Positions 9,441 through 17,404 of a DNA stretch of 64,000 bases are shown in pieces. Under the pieces are notes generated by a model, which was not told the origin of the DNA, did not search any database, and worked only from the letters and a program-made list of their open reading frames with translations. The position numbers and the translations under genes are program-made. The first letter of the stretch is position 1. Each line of letters opens with the position of its first letter. Origin of the DNA: CAWKOH01 sp963851245 (GTDB lineage: Bacteria; Actinomycetota; Acidimicrobiia; Acidimicrobiales; Palsa-688); NCBI GenBank assembly GCA_963851245.1, contig CAWKOH010000011.1:1-64000 (forward strand), written 5' to 3'.

Positions 9441-10178
9441 ATGCCTGAACACAGAATCGGAACACGTGAGGAGTGGCAGGCGGCTTGGGAGGAGTTGGCG
9501 AGCCTGGAGGCCGAGCTGGCGAAGCGAAGCGAGGAGATCGGGAAGAAGCGACTCGGACTTCCCTGGGTGCGGGTCGAGAAGGAATACCAGTTCGACACGC
9601 AGGACGGACGCAAGAACCTCGCCGAGCTTTTCGATGGGCGCTCGCAGCTGCTCGCCTACAACGCCATGTTCGGCCCCGACTACACGCTGGGGGCCTGCCC
9701 GGGGTGCACAAGTTTGGCCGACGGGCTCGACGGTGCCCTGGTTCACCTGAACCACCGCGACGTGACTTTGATCTGCTTCTCCCGCGCCCCGATCGATCGG
9801 CTTACCAAGTACAAGCAGAGGATGGGTTGGCAGTTCCCGTACGTTTCCACCTACAACACCGATTTCCCCTTCGACTTCGGCCTCGCCCTGACCGAGGACC
9901 AGGTGAAGCAGACCCCCGAGGTCAAGCAGATGATCGACAACCCGCCGGAATGGCTCCGCTTCTGGTCGAAGCAGATCGGGGCTGAGCTGAAGGACGGCCT
10001 ACGCGAGAACCCGACCTGGATAGCCTTTGCCCAGGAAGAGGGCACCGTGTACCACACTTACAGCGTGGCGGCGCCGGACCCCTTCGTCGCCCCCTACTTC
10101 AGTTTCCTGCTCGATCGTATGCCGAAGCCGCAACCCGCCGAACCGCTCAGTTACCGCAAGGATGAGTACCCGAACTGA
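9441..10178 (+). CDS. DUF899 family protein (thioredoxin-like fold)
   Basis: A 245-residue protein beginning MPEHRIGTREEWQAAWEEL. Conserved blocks of DUF899 are visible: LPWVRVEKEYQFDTQDGRKN near residue 40, LLAYNAMFGPDYTLGACPGC (a Cys-x-x-Cys pair), VTLICFSRAPIDRLTKYKQR, GWQFPYVSTYNTDFPFDFG and the C-terminal DRMPKPQ. The family is thioredoxin-like and often described as a predicted dithiol-disulfide oxidoreductase; no substrate is known. The ATG at 9441 is chosen because AGGAGGA (9427-9433) lies seven bases before it. A TTG at 9420 in the same frame would lie upstream of that site. A cupin gene follows 54 bases on, possibly in the same transcript. Confidence 0.88.
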   Translation: MPEHRIGTREEWQAAWEELASLEAELAKRSEEIGKKRLGLPWVRVEKEYQFDTQDGRKNLAELFDGRSQLLAYNAMFGPDYTLGACPGCTSLADGLDGALVHLNHRDVTLICFSRAPIDRLTKYKQRMGWQFPYVSTYNTDFPFDFGLALTEDQVKQTPEVKQMIDNPPEWLRFWSKQIGAELKDGLRENPTWIAFAQEEGTVYHTYSVAAPDPFVAPYFSFLLDRMPKPQPAEPLSYRKDEYPN

Positions 10179-10232
10179 GGGTTGCGGTGGTCCTGAGCCA
10201 CGAAGAGCGAAGAGAAAGGACCGACACACTCG

Positions 10233-10619
10233 ATGCGTGTCCAACCCAAGAACCCGACAGTGAAGGGCCCGGCCGACTGGTTCACCGGCGACGTATACAT
10301 CGACGCGGTCGCCCAAGGACACGGCGAAACGCCCACCAGCGTCGGATTGGTGCACTTCACCCCTGGGGCCCGCACCGCCTGGCACAGCCACTCCGTCGGC
10401 CAGACGCTCCACGTCACTGAAGGAGAAGGCCGTGTCCAAGCCCGGGGCGAGCCGATCGTCACCATCCGCGCCGGCGATACTGTCTTCGCGCCCGGCGACG
10501 AATGGCACTGGCACGGAGCCGCCCCCGACCATTTCATGGTCCATCTGGCCATCAGCGAGGGGGGCGCCAATTGGGGCGAGCAGGTGACCGACGCCGAGTA
10601 CAGAGCCGAGCCGGGTTGA
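10233..10619 (+). CDS. cupin-domain protein
   Basis: A 128-residue single-domain cupin. Motif 1 is TAWHSHSVGQTLHVTEGEG (metal ligands His, His, Gln/Glu and His in the usual order) and motif 2 is GDTVFAPGDEWHWHGAAPD with the closing His. The N-terminal GPADWFTGDVYID is typical of the small hydroxynitrile-lyase-like or quercetinase-like cupins common in soil bacteria. A purine-rich ribosome binding site (GAAAGGA, 10213-10219) precedes the ATG. Substrate is unknown. It follows the DUF899 gene with a short gap and reads the same way. Confidence 0.85.
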   Translation: MRVQPKNPTVKGPADWFTGDVYIDAVAQGHGETPTSVGLVHFTPGARTAWHSHSVGQTLHVTEGEGRVQARGEPIVTIRAGDTVFAPGDEWHWHGAAPDHFMVHLAISEGGANWGEQVTDAEYRAEPG

Positions 10620-10824
10620 CGCCTACCGGCAAGATGGTCCTTATCACCTGATCGCGGTTAGGCCAGACGACCCTGCCGAGTGCTTGGCGCCCTGCCAGCT
10701 GAGCCGCGGGTAGCGTGCTCAATACCAGCGATACGAAACGGAGGAAGCCGAATCGTGCACAGGAAGCTGGAGGTTGTGGTGCTGCTCGTGCCCGGCGGGG
10801 ACCGGGCGACTACGGAGCCGGTAC

Positions 10825-12180
10825 ATGACCACCTATGACGTCATAGTCGTCGGTGGCGGGTCGCCAGGAGAGCACTGCGCCGGCGAACTGGCCGATGGCG
10901 GCCTGCGCGTCGCACTGGTGGAGCGCGAGCTGGTCGGGGGGTCCTGCTCCTACTACGCGTGCATCCCGTCCAAGACGCTGCTGCGTCCCGGTGAGGCGGT
11001 GCACGCGGCTCGTGATGCGGCAGCCAGCGCCCAGGTCGACGTCGAGGCCGCCCTGGCCTGGCGTGACTTCATGGTGTCGGACTACTCAGACGCGGGCCAG
11101 GAACGCTGGCTGGCGAGCAAGGGCATCGATTTGCTGCGAGGCAGCGGCCGGCTGACCGGACCGGGGGTGGTTGAGGTCGATGGCGTCTCCCACACCGCCG
11201 AGCACGTGGTCCTGGCTACCGGCTCTGACCCGATCGTGCCTCCCGTTCCCGGCCTGCAGGAGATCGAGGGCGTGTGGACTAACCGCGAAGCGACTTCTAT
11301 GAAGGCCATCCCGCGTCGCCTCCTGATCCTCGGTGGTGGGCCGGTTGGCGCCGAGATGGCGCAGGCGGTCTGTCGCCTGGGGGGCGGAGTGACCCTCGTC
11401 GAAGGGGCCGAGCATTTGCTAGCTCGTGAGCCGGCGCCGCTGGGCCAGGCGCTGGCTGAGGTTCTACGACGTGACGGGGTCGAGGTGCACCTTGGCGTGA
11501 AGGTGACGGCGGCTCGACTCGAACGGGACGACTACGTGTTGGTGCTCGAAGACGGCCGCGAGCTCCGGGGCGACCACTTGCTCGTCGCCACCGGTCGACG
11601 GCCGCGCACCAGTGGGCTCGGCCTGGAGACGGCCGGCGCCACCTTCGACGAGCACGGCATCCGGGTTGACACACGCCTCCAGGCGGGGGAGCGGCTGTGG
11701 GCCATCGGTGACGTCACCGGCGTTCGGCTCCTTACCCATGTAGGGAAATACCAGGGGGAGGTGGTCGCCGCCAACATTCTCGGCGAGTCCCGGGAGGCCA
11801 ACTACGAAGCGGTGCCGGACGTGGTCTACACCGATCCGCAAGCGGCCTCGGTCGGTGCCAGCGAGGCCAGTTTCAGCGCCACCAGCCGGGTTTCCGAAGT
11901 GGCAAAGACGGCCACCTACACCCGGGCCTACGCGGAGTCCAACGGATTCCTTACCCTGCTCAGCGACGGCGAGAGATTGACCGGTGCCTACGCTCTCGGT
12001 CCCGAGGCCGGCGAATGGCTGCAGCAAGCCACGCTGGCCATTCGTGCCCACGTCCCGCTGGGGGTGCTACGCGACACGATTCAGCCCTTCCCCACCTTTT
12101 CCGAGATCTATGTCGCCGCCCTCAAAGCACTCCGCAGCCAAATCGTCGCAGCGCGACAGTCATCGGACAGCCGAACCTGA
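10825..12180 (+). CDS. NAD(P)/FAD-dependent oxidoreductase, dihydrolipoamide dehydrogenase-like
   Basis: A 451-residue flavoprotein. The FAD-binding motif is VIVVGGGSPGEHCAGEL, the redox disulfide is Cys41-x4-Cys46 in SCSYYACIPSKTLL, the second Rossmann motif is ILGGGPVGAEMAQ, and an ATGRRPRTSGL and AIGDVTGVRLLTH pair marks the FAD end. The dimer domain ends FPTFSEIYVAALKAL. Classical Lpd has HPT-SE here, with His as the catalytic base; here Phe takes its place, as in some transhydrogenase-like or quinone-reductase-like relatives, so a true Lpd role is unlikely. The ATG at 10825 follows GGAGCCG; an upstream TTG/GTG start would add residues unlike the family. Confidence 0.85.
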   Translation: MTTYDVIVVGGGSPGEHCAGELADGGLRVALVERELVGGSCSYYACIPSKTLLRPGEAVHAARDAAASAQVDVEAALAWRDFMVSDYSDAGQERWLASKGIDLLRGSGRLTGPGVVEVDGVSHTAEHVVLATGSDPIVPPVPGLQEIEGVWTNREATSMKAIPRRLLILGGGPVGAEMAQAVCRLGGGVTLVEGAEHLLAREPAPLGQALAEVLRRDGVEVHLGVKVTAARLERDDYVLVLEDGRELRGDHLLVATGRRPRTSGLGLETAGATFDEHGIRVDTRLQAGERLWAIGDVTGVRLLTHVGKYQGEVVAANILGESREANYEAVPDVVYTDPQAASVGASEASFSATSRVSEVAKTATYTRAYAESNGFLTLLSDGERLTGAYALGPEAGEWLQQATLAIRAHVPLGVLRDTIQPFPTFSEIYVAALKALRSQIVAARQSSDSRT

Positions 12181-12210
12181 AAGACCGCCCGGCCTCCAAG
12201 GGAGGGGAGC

Positions 12211-12411
12211 ATGGACACAGCGGCTCTGGCCGACCTACTGCACGAGACGGCCGATCACCATGGCCGTTACGAAGCGATCGCTCCCAAGCACGACTGGTGG
12301 GACTGGTACGCCGCCTACATGACCGCCCGCGAAAAGGGGAGCTCGTCTGACGAGGCGTCCGAGGCGGCGCGGCTCTATATGGAAGAAGTCCGCGGCGTGC
12401 ACATTCCCTGA
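12211..12411 (+). CDS. small conserved acidic protein, function unknown
   Basis: A 66-residue protein starting MDTAALADLLHETADHHGRY and containing PKHDWWDWYAAYMTAREKG and YMEEVRGVHIP. A strong ribosome binding site (GGGAGGGGAGC, just before 12211) supports the start. The rich Trp/Tyr core and the ending VRGV are, from memory, found in short actinobacterial proteins of unknown function. It lies 30 bases after the flavoprotein gene and reads the same way, so the two are likely cotranscribed. No membrane segment or metal site is seen. Confidence 0.7.
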   Translation: MDTAALADLLHETADHHGRYEAIAPKHDWWDWYAAYMTAREKGSSSDEASEAARLYMEEVRGVHIP

Positions 12412-12482
12412 CTTCACGGCCCAGGCAAGGGACTCACTCGCACGGTTGACGCCGGGGTCCCGAATTCGTAGCCTGGCCCGCC

Positions 12483-13114
12483 GTGAGTTACCGGGTCGTT
12501 TGCATCTCGAGTGAAGATGGGGCCGGGGCGCCAGAAATGGCTCCTCTCGTAGCGAAGGCACTCTCCTTTCGCCTAATCGACGAGGAGATCCTCACGCGGC
12601 CGCGGTCGAGGCAGGGGTCGACGAGGAAGTCGTCGCGGACGTCGAGAGGCGCAAGTCTCGCTTGGCCAGGCTGGTCGAAGGACTTGGTCCGGCTGGTATG
12701 GCCGCCGGTCCGGTCATCCCCGCTGAAGCCCTCGGTTACGGCCAGCCGGCCAGCGACGAGCTCAGAGGATTGATTCGCTCGGTTATCGAAGATACGGCCA
12801 CTTCCGGCGAGGTCGTCCTCGTCTCCCATGCCGCCTCGCTGGCGCTCGGGGACCGGGACGATGTCCTGCGGATCCTGATCACCGCGCCTACGCCGACGCG
12901 CCAGCGCCGGCTGGCCTCCACGCTCGGCGTGGACGAGAAGGAGGCGGCCCGGGTGATCAAGCGGTCCGACGCCGGGCGCGCCGATTACATCAAGCGCTTC
13001 TATGGCGTGGGCGCCGAGCTGCCGTCCTACTACGACCTGGTCATCAACACCGACCGGATCACTCCAGACGCCGTCGCCCGCCTGATAGTCGACGCCGTGA
13101 ACCGGTCCGCCTGA
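12483..13114 (+). pseudogene. cytidylate kinase-like family protein (one frameshift)
   Basis: The GTG at 12483 starts SYRVVCISSEDGAGAPEMAP, a P-loop-like opening in the position where this family has its nucleotide-binding turn, followed by LVAKALSFRLIDEEIL. The frame then changes near 12600 and resumes AAVEAGVDEEVVADVERRKS. The rest includes VLVSHAASLALGDRDDVLRI, ITAPTPTRQRRLAS, DAGRADYIKRFYGVG and YYDLVINTDRITPD, matching the cytidylate kinase-like (AAA-type P-loop) family. Length after repair is about 210 residues. The usual GSG-K-T lysine is not seen in the P-loop region. True kinase activity is therefore uncertain. Confidence 0.7.
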
Positions 13115-13279
13115 ACCGCGGCGCACCTCAGGACGGCCAGAGTCGGCGGACGGGCGCGATCGACGTTCCGTGCGTGGAAATCCTCGCTCCGCGTCGATTA
13201 ATCGACACGGAAGCAAGGATCGGGCAGGCGGCGGCGTCCGCACCGGGTCAGGCGGGCCGTCAGAAGCGCCGGTCGGCGC

Positions 13280-13996
13280 CTAGCGGCTCACCTCGGACAG
13301 AACGCGGGCGACTTCGGACGGACGCACCATCATGCAATCGTGTCCCGCAGCGACCTCCGATCGCCGTGACCCGGGCAGGCGGGCGGCCATCTGCTCCTGA
13401 ACATGGGGTTCGATGGTGCGGTCCTCCGTGGCTATCACGTAGGCGGTGGGCAGACCGAGGGCAATGAAGGCGGACAGGCGTCCGGGCTCGACCAGAGCAT
13501 GCGGTGGATACGGGAGGTGACGGTCTCGCACGAACTTCCGCTGCTCTGGAGTCCCGTCATGGATGACGGCGTCCAGGATCAGGTCGGGATCGGTGCGGAC
13601 ACTGCCGTCCGGATCTGTGCTGACCGCCTCCGCGATCCACCGGCTCGGCGGGATCGTCTCGAGCAGTGATTTCCCGTCCGGGCACACTGCGGCGGTTAGC
13701 CATACCACTCCGCGGATGCGGTCGGGAATCTCCTCGGCCACGCGGGGGACGACGGTGCCGCCCATCGAGTGTCCGACCAGCACGATGTCGTGGAGGTCCT
13801 CGAAGCGGGCCACGCTGACGATGTCATCCACGAATGTCTGGAATGACGTGGCGCACGAGGCCAGATGGGATCGCTCGCCAAACCCCGTCAGGGTAGGCGC
13901 GTGGACTTCGTGGCCCTCACCGCGCAGGGCTTCGGCTGTCCACTTCCAGCACCAGCCGCCGTGTCCGCCGCCGTGCACCAGCACGAAGGTCGTCAT
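13280..13996 (-). CDS. alpha/beta hydrolase (esterase of the methylesterase/salicylate-esterase type)
   Basis: A 238-residue alpha/beta hydrolase. The oxyanion-hole region is FVLVHGGGHGGWCWKW, the nucleophile elbow is VLVGHSMGGTVVPRVAEEIP, and the catalytic His is in VAAGHDCMMVRPSEVA at the C-terminus. The HGGGHGGWCW opening and the elbow GHSMGG are typical of plant-methylesterase-like bacterial hydrolases, usually 230-240 residues. It is the last gene of a minus-strand run with two SDR genes (10 bases after the upstream SDR), so it is likely part of one catabolic operon. Substrate unknown. Confidence 0.88.
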   Translation of the reverse strand: MTTFVLVHGGGHGGWCWKWTAEALRGEGHEVHAPTLTGFGERSHLASCATSFQTFVDDIVSVARFEDLHDIVLVGHSMGGTVVPRVAEEIPDRIRGVVWLTAAVCPDGKSLLETIPPSRWIAEAVSTDPDGSVRTDPDLILDAVIHDGTPEQRKFVRDRHLPYPPHALVEPGRLSAFIALGLPTAYVIATEDRTIEPHVQEQMAARLPGSRRSEVAAGHDCMMVRPSEVARVLSEVSR

Positions 13997-14005
13997 CTCG
14001 CTGAC

Positions 14006-14824
14006 TCAGCCGAACCGCGCTCGAACCGCCGGATTGGTCACGAACGTCGGGAGTTGGTCCCCGCCGGCCCCGGCGCTCATCCCGCCGTCCACGACCAGCG
14101 TGTGAGCAGTCACATAGGACGCCAGGTCCGATAGCAGGTAGATCACGGCGTCGGCGATATCGTTAGGTTCGCCTCGCCGGCGGAGGGGGATCGCCTGGGC
14201 TGCTTCGCTCAGATCGTCCCGCCCTGCTCTGGGCGTCTTGATCGTGCCCGGAGCGACCAGGTTCACCCGTATCCCGTACGGTGCCCACTCGAGCGCCATG
14301 GTCCGGCTGAAGGACTCGAGGCCGGCTTTGGAGGCACCATAGGCAGCGAGCAGCGGCGCGCCCCGGGCGGCTACCGAGGAGGTGTTCACGATGCTGCCGC
14401 TCAAGCCGGCCGCGATGAGGGCGTGGGCTACGTCGCGACAGCTCAGCACGGCGTACCGAAGATTGCGGGCCACGATCCGGTCGAAAGCGGCCAGGTCATA
14501 CTCCGCGGTCCGCCACCAATCGTCGGCCAGCGCCCCGCCGACCACGTTGACGAGGTGCCGGATCGGCCCCAGCTCATCGGCGACCGCGGTGATGGCCCGT
14601 CCCAGGGCGGTGTCGTCGGTGACGTCGGCGACTATTCCCGCGCCTCGGCGGCCGAAGCCTCTAACCCGCTTCTCGGTATCGCTGGCGTGCTCCGCGACGT
14701 TCGTGATGACGCCGACGTCAGCGCCTGCGTCGGCCAGCGCCACGGCTACCGCAGTGCCGATGCCACCGCCCCCCCCGCCTACGACCAGCGCGGCGCGCCC
14801 ACCGAAGTCGATGACCCGGCTCAC
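14006..14824 (-). CDS. short-chain dehydrogenase/reductase (SDR)
   Basis: A 272-residue classical SDR. The cofactor motif is LVVGGGGGGIGTAVAVALA (Gly-rich, unusually long Gly run), then DVTDDTALGRAI, VNVVGGALADDW, the catalytic Ser in SIVNTSSVAARG, the YxxxK pair in YGASKAGLESFSR, and the closing VDGGMSAGAGGDQL. It overlaps the upstream SDR gene by four bases (ATGA, 14821-14824), a sign of translational coupling. Together with the hydrolase 3' of it, it forms a minus-strand operon likely acting on a hydroxy- or keto-ester. Cofactor preference and substrate cannot be read. Confidence 0.88.
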   Translation of the reverse strand: MSRVIDFGGRAALVVGGGGGGIGTAVAVALADAGADVGVITNVAEHASDTEKRVRGFGRRGAGIVADVTDDTALGRAITAVADELGPIRHLVNVVGGALADDWWRTAEYDLAAFDRIVARNLRYAVLSCRDVAHALIAAGLSGSIVNTSSVAARGAPLLAAYGASKAGLESFSRTMALEWAPYGIRVNLVAPGTIKTPRAGRDDLSEAAQAIPLRRRGEPNDIADAVIYLLSDLASYVTAHTLVVDGGMSAGAGGDQLPTFVTNPAVRARFG

Positions 14825-15690
14825 CGGGCCGCGCCATCAGCCGGAGTGGCCCCTTCCATCGGAGCGCCCCCGGGCTTGCCAATGGCGGAAGGGCTGTAAG
14901 GGGACCAGCCGCCCGAAGAGACGTGATTGCCGGCGTCGACATCGATGATCACGCCTGTGATGGCGCGGGCTTCGTCAGAGAGGAGGAAGGCCACAGCCGC
15001 CGCGATGTCGTCAGCTTCGGTCATCCGGCCCAGCAACAGGTTGCTGCCGGCTGCCTGCCCCTCGTCCCTCATCCACATGGCCTCCGTCGCCACGGTCTTG
15101 GTCAGGCCCGGGGCCACCCCGTTGACCCTTACGCCCTGCCGGCCGAGGTCATTGGCCAAGGTGCGCGTCATGGTGTTCAGAGCGGCCTTGGCCGCGGCGT
15201 AGGCGATCATGACGGGGGTGGTCTTGTTCGGAGATCCGCTGGAGATATTCACAATGGCTCCGCCGCCGTCGGCGAGGCCGCGGCGCATGGCCTCCTGAAT
15301 GAGCGACAGGGCGGGCCAGGTGTTGAGCGCGACCGTGTCGAGCAGGGCCGCCCGGTCGAGAGCGAGGGGGGCGCTTGGGAAAGGCGCTCCTCCGACCGCG
15401 TTGACCAGAAGGTCGATCCGGCCGAACTCGCCGATCGCGGCGTCGACCAATCGGGCCGGTACCGCGTCGTCGTCTGCGGCGCCGGCGACGGCCACGACGG
15501 CCAGCCCCTCTGCCTGAAGGGCCTTCTCCGTAGCCCGCAGCCGGTCCTCGTGCCTGGCGTTGATGACGACGGACGCTCCTTCGAGAGCCAGGCGCCTGGC
15601 CGAGGCTCTTCCGATGCCGGGATCCGTCGATGATCCGGTGACCACGGCCACCTTGCCTTCGAAGCGCCTCCCGTATTTTCCCGCGTCCAT
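14821..15690 (-). CDS. short-chain dehydrogenase/reductase (SDR)
   Basis: A 289-residue SDR: AVVTGSSTDPGIGRASARRL (cofactor loop), NARHEDRLRA (the residue after the second strand suggests NADP preference), VNAVGGAPFPSAPL, IVNISSGSPNKTTP with the catalytic Ser, YAAAKAALNTMTRTLA with Tyr and Lys, and TGVIIDVDAGNHVSSGGWSP. The C-terminal tail beyond the usual end is about 25 residues and Pro/Gly-rich. First gene of the SDR-SDR-hydrolase run; its stop overlaps the next start. The two SDRs differ enough to act on different steps of a pathway. Confidence 0.88.
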   Translation of the reverse strand: MDAGKYGRRFEGKVAVVTGSSTDPGIGRASARRLALEGASVVINARHEDRLRATEKALQAEGLAVVAVAGAADDDAVPARLVDAAIGEFGRIDLLVNAVGGAPFPSAPLALDRAALLDTVALNTWPALSLIQEAMRRGLADGGGAIVNISSGSPNKTTPVMIAYAAAKAALNTMTRTLANDLGRQGVRVNGVAPGLTKTVATEAMWMRDEGQAAGSNLLLGRMTEADDIAAAVAFLLSDEARAITGVIIDVDAGNHVSSGGWSPYSPSAIGKPGGAPMEGATPADGAAR

Positions 15691-15765
15691 CAGGACCCCC
15701 GTTCGGGCCGGACCGCTTCGCCCGGCGATGGGTCCCGAACGTAACAGAGTGGGATGATCCTCCGG

Positions 15766-16263
15766 CTAGCCCAACAGACTGTACGAGGGGTCGGTGCTGT
15801 CGCGGACGGCCGTAGGCGGCGGTGACATCGACGCATCGCTCACCTGCTGGATATCCGACACGTAACGGCGGACGGCTACGCGCCAGGAGCCGTCACTGCT
15901 CCTGCGCCAGCGGTCGAGGTAGCGCCCCCGGTCGACGATGTCAACAACCTTCCCGGCCGGGTCAGGCCTGGTGCGCAGGCACACGGTGACGTACGCCTCG
16001 CTCGTCGCCCGGCCCTCGCCTGCGTCGACGTCCGCGATGATATTGGTGATCTGGTGGGAATGGGCCTGCATCCCCTCATGCTGGGCCCAGACCCACTCAC
16101 AGAACTGCTCGCCCGTTCCCACGAAATAGTCCCCGTAGTCGAGCCGAGCGCCAACCTCAAACACTGTTCCGTACAGTCCTCTATCCATTCGGTCCAGACT
16201 GCGGCAGTATCGGTACAGTCCTTCGGCGATTGCCTGCTTGGCCATCAGGTCATCGACGGTCAC
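15766..16263 (-). CDS. SnoaL/NTF2-like protein (ring-hydroxylating dioxygenase beta-subunit-like fold)
   Basis: A 165-residue protein: MTVDDLMAKQAIAEGLYRYC, then RSLDRMDRGLYGTVF, DYFVGTGEQFCEWVWAQHEG, HSHQITNIIADVDAGEGRAT and GRYLDRWRRSSDGSWRVAVR. The order LDRMD...F...D, HxxxN.....D, YxDRWRR..G.WR is that of the SnoaL-like_4 branch of NTF2-like proteins, which often accompany SDRs in steroid or terpenoid degradation clusters. Small cone-shaped proteins of this group act as isomerases, dehydratases or cyclases, or have no activity. It is upstream of the two SDR genes on the same strand, separated by about 75 bases. Confidence 0.82.
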   Translation of the reverse strand: MTVDDLMAKQAIAEGLYRYCRSLDRMDRGLYGTVFEVGARLDYGDYFVGTGEQFCEWVWAQHEGMQAHSHQITNIIADVDAGEGRATSEAYVTVCLRTRPDPAGKVVDIVDRGRYLDRWRRSSDGSWRVAVRRYVSDIQQVSDASMSPPPTAVRDSTDPSYSLLG

Positions 16264-16366
16264 TCATGCCCTCCATTCACGCGGCTTCCCCGACTTTCGG
16301 GCGACCAATCATGGCCCGTCGGCTCCGATGTCGACAAAGCCCCCCGCGAAAAGGAGCAGGCCGGCG

Positions 16367-16570
16367 CTAGCCCAGGGCAGCCGAGGTGGACCGGACCCGG
16401 TAGATCTCCAGGTCGGCCAGGGAGATGCGGACGGCGGAGCTAGTGATGCGGGCGGGCAGGACGCCGGTGTCGACCAGATCGCTCACCTGACGGGGTGACA
16501 GGCCGAGAAGGTCGGCAGCTTCGCCGAGAGTTATCTCATCCATTCCGAACAGACCGTGCTCCCACTTCAT
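16367..16570 (-). CDS. small helix-turn-helix protein (excisionase/MerR-like)
   Basis: A 67-residue protein with the winged-helix core EITLGEAADLLGLSPRQVSD, LVDTGVLPARITSSAVRISL and LADLEIYRVR. This is the one-domain excisionase/MerR-like DNA-binding fold (helix_turn_helix_17). There is no phage or integrase gene beside it, so it is more likely a small regulator, or an antitoxin without a visible toxin, than a true excisionase. The ATG at 16570 is the first in the frame. About 100 bases separate it from the NTF2-like gene, which reads the same way. Confidence 0.7.
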   Translation of the reverse strand: MKWEHGLFGMDEITLGEAADLLGLSPRQVSDLVDTGVLPARITSSAVRISLADLEIYRVRSTSAALG

Positions 16571-16811
16571 GATTCGTTCCTACCTCACGTCGAATGCGAT
16601 GACGCTACATCGGCCTTGATTGCCGCGACATCAAGCAAAACTCCTTGAGGATCGCGAGAATGTGGCGATTTGCGGAAAGAACGGGTGCCCGGGCCGGAAG
16701 GAAGGCGATGGGCGCGACCCTCTTTCGTTGGCGCCGAAACGGAACGCAACTACTGTCGTATCCCGTGACCCCGTCCGGGTGGAAGTCGCACCTACCAAAC
16801 TCGTAAGCAGG

Positions 16812-17327
16812 ATGGGAGTCCCGGAGGGCGAGAGCACGCACACGACCCGCGACCCGGGCCGTCGCCGGGCGGCGGGGATATACGGAACCGTAGTCACCGC
16901 GGCGGTGATCGCCGCGGGCGGCAACCAACTGAGCACGACCGAACTGGAGGTCACGGTCCTGGTCACCCTCGTCGTGTACTGGTTGGCCGAACAGTACGCG
17001 GAGCTGTTGGGCGAGCACACCCACGACGGCCGGCTGCCCAAGAGGGATCAGGTGCTGTCGTCGCTCGCCGGCGCCTGGCCCATGGTGTCCGCTTCATTCA
17101 TCCCCTTGATCTCGTTGTTGGTGGCCCGGGCGGCTGGATCCTCGGCCTCTGGAGCAGCCGCAATCGCCCTCGTGGTCACCGTCGTGCTGCTCATAGTCCA
17201 CGGCTACAGCGCGGCCCGAGCGGCGGGTTTCAACGGCGTCCGCCTGCTGGCGGTAACCGGCACGGCGGGGCTCCTAGGGGTCGTCATGGTGGTGCTCAAG
17301 GCACTTTTGCAGCACGCCCACCACTGA
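16812..17327 (+). CDS. integral membrane protein, function unknown
   Basis: A 171-residue protein with a basic, soluble N-terminus (ESTHTTRDPGRRRAAGIYG) and about four to five hydrophobic segments: GTVVTAAVIAAGGNQ, LEVTVLVTLVVYWLAEQYAE, MVSASFIPLISLLVARAAG, IALVVTVVLLIVHGYSAARA and LAVTGTAGLLGVVMVVLKAL. The middle loop (GEHTHDGRLPKRDQVLSSLA) is hydrophilic. I do not recognise the family. The ATG at 16812 is chosen over farther-upstream frame text, which is of low quality. It reads with the CapA gene 77 bases downstream. Confidence 0.65.
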   Translation: MGVPEGESTHTTRDPGRRRAAGIYGTVVTAAVIAAGGNQLSTTELEVTVLVTLVVYWLAEQYAELLGEHTHDGRLPKRDQVLSSLAGAWPMVSASFIPLISLLVARAAGSSASGAAAIALVVTVVLLIVHGYSAARAAGFNGVRLLAVTGTAGLLGVVMVVLKALLQHAHH

Positions 17328-17404
17328 TCCCCAGAGGTCGCGGCCTCGGGCGTCTCTCGGCCTAGAGTGCTGTTATCAGCGTCGATCTGGGCTCCCGAGA
17401 AGAC

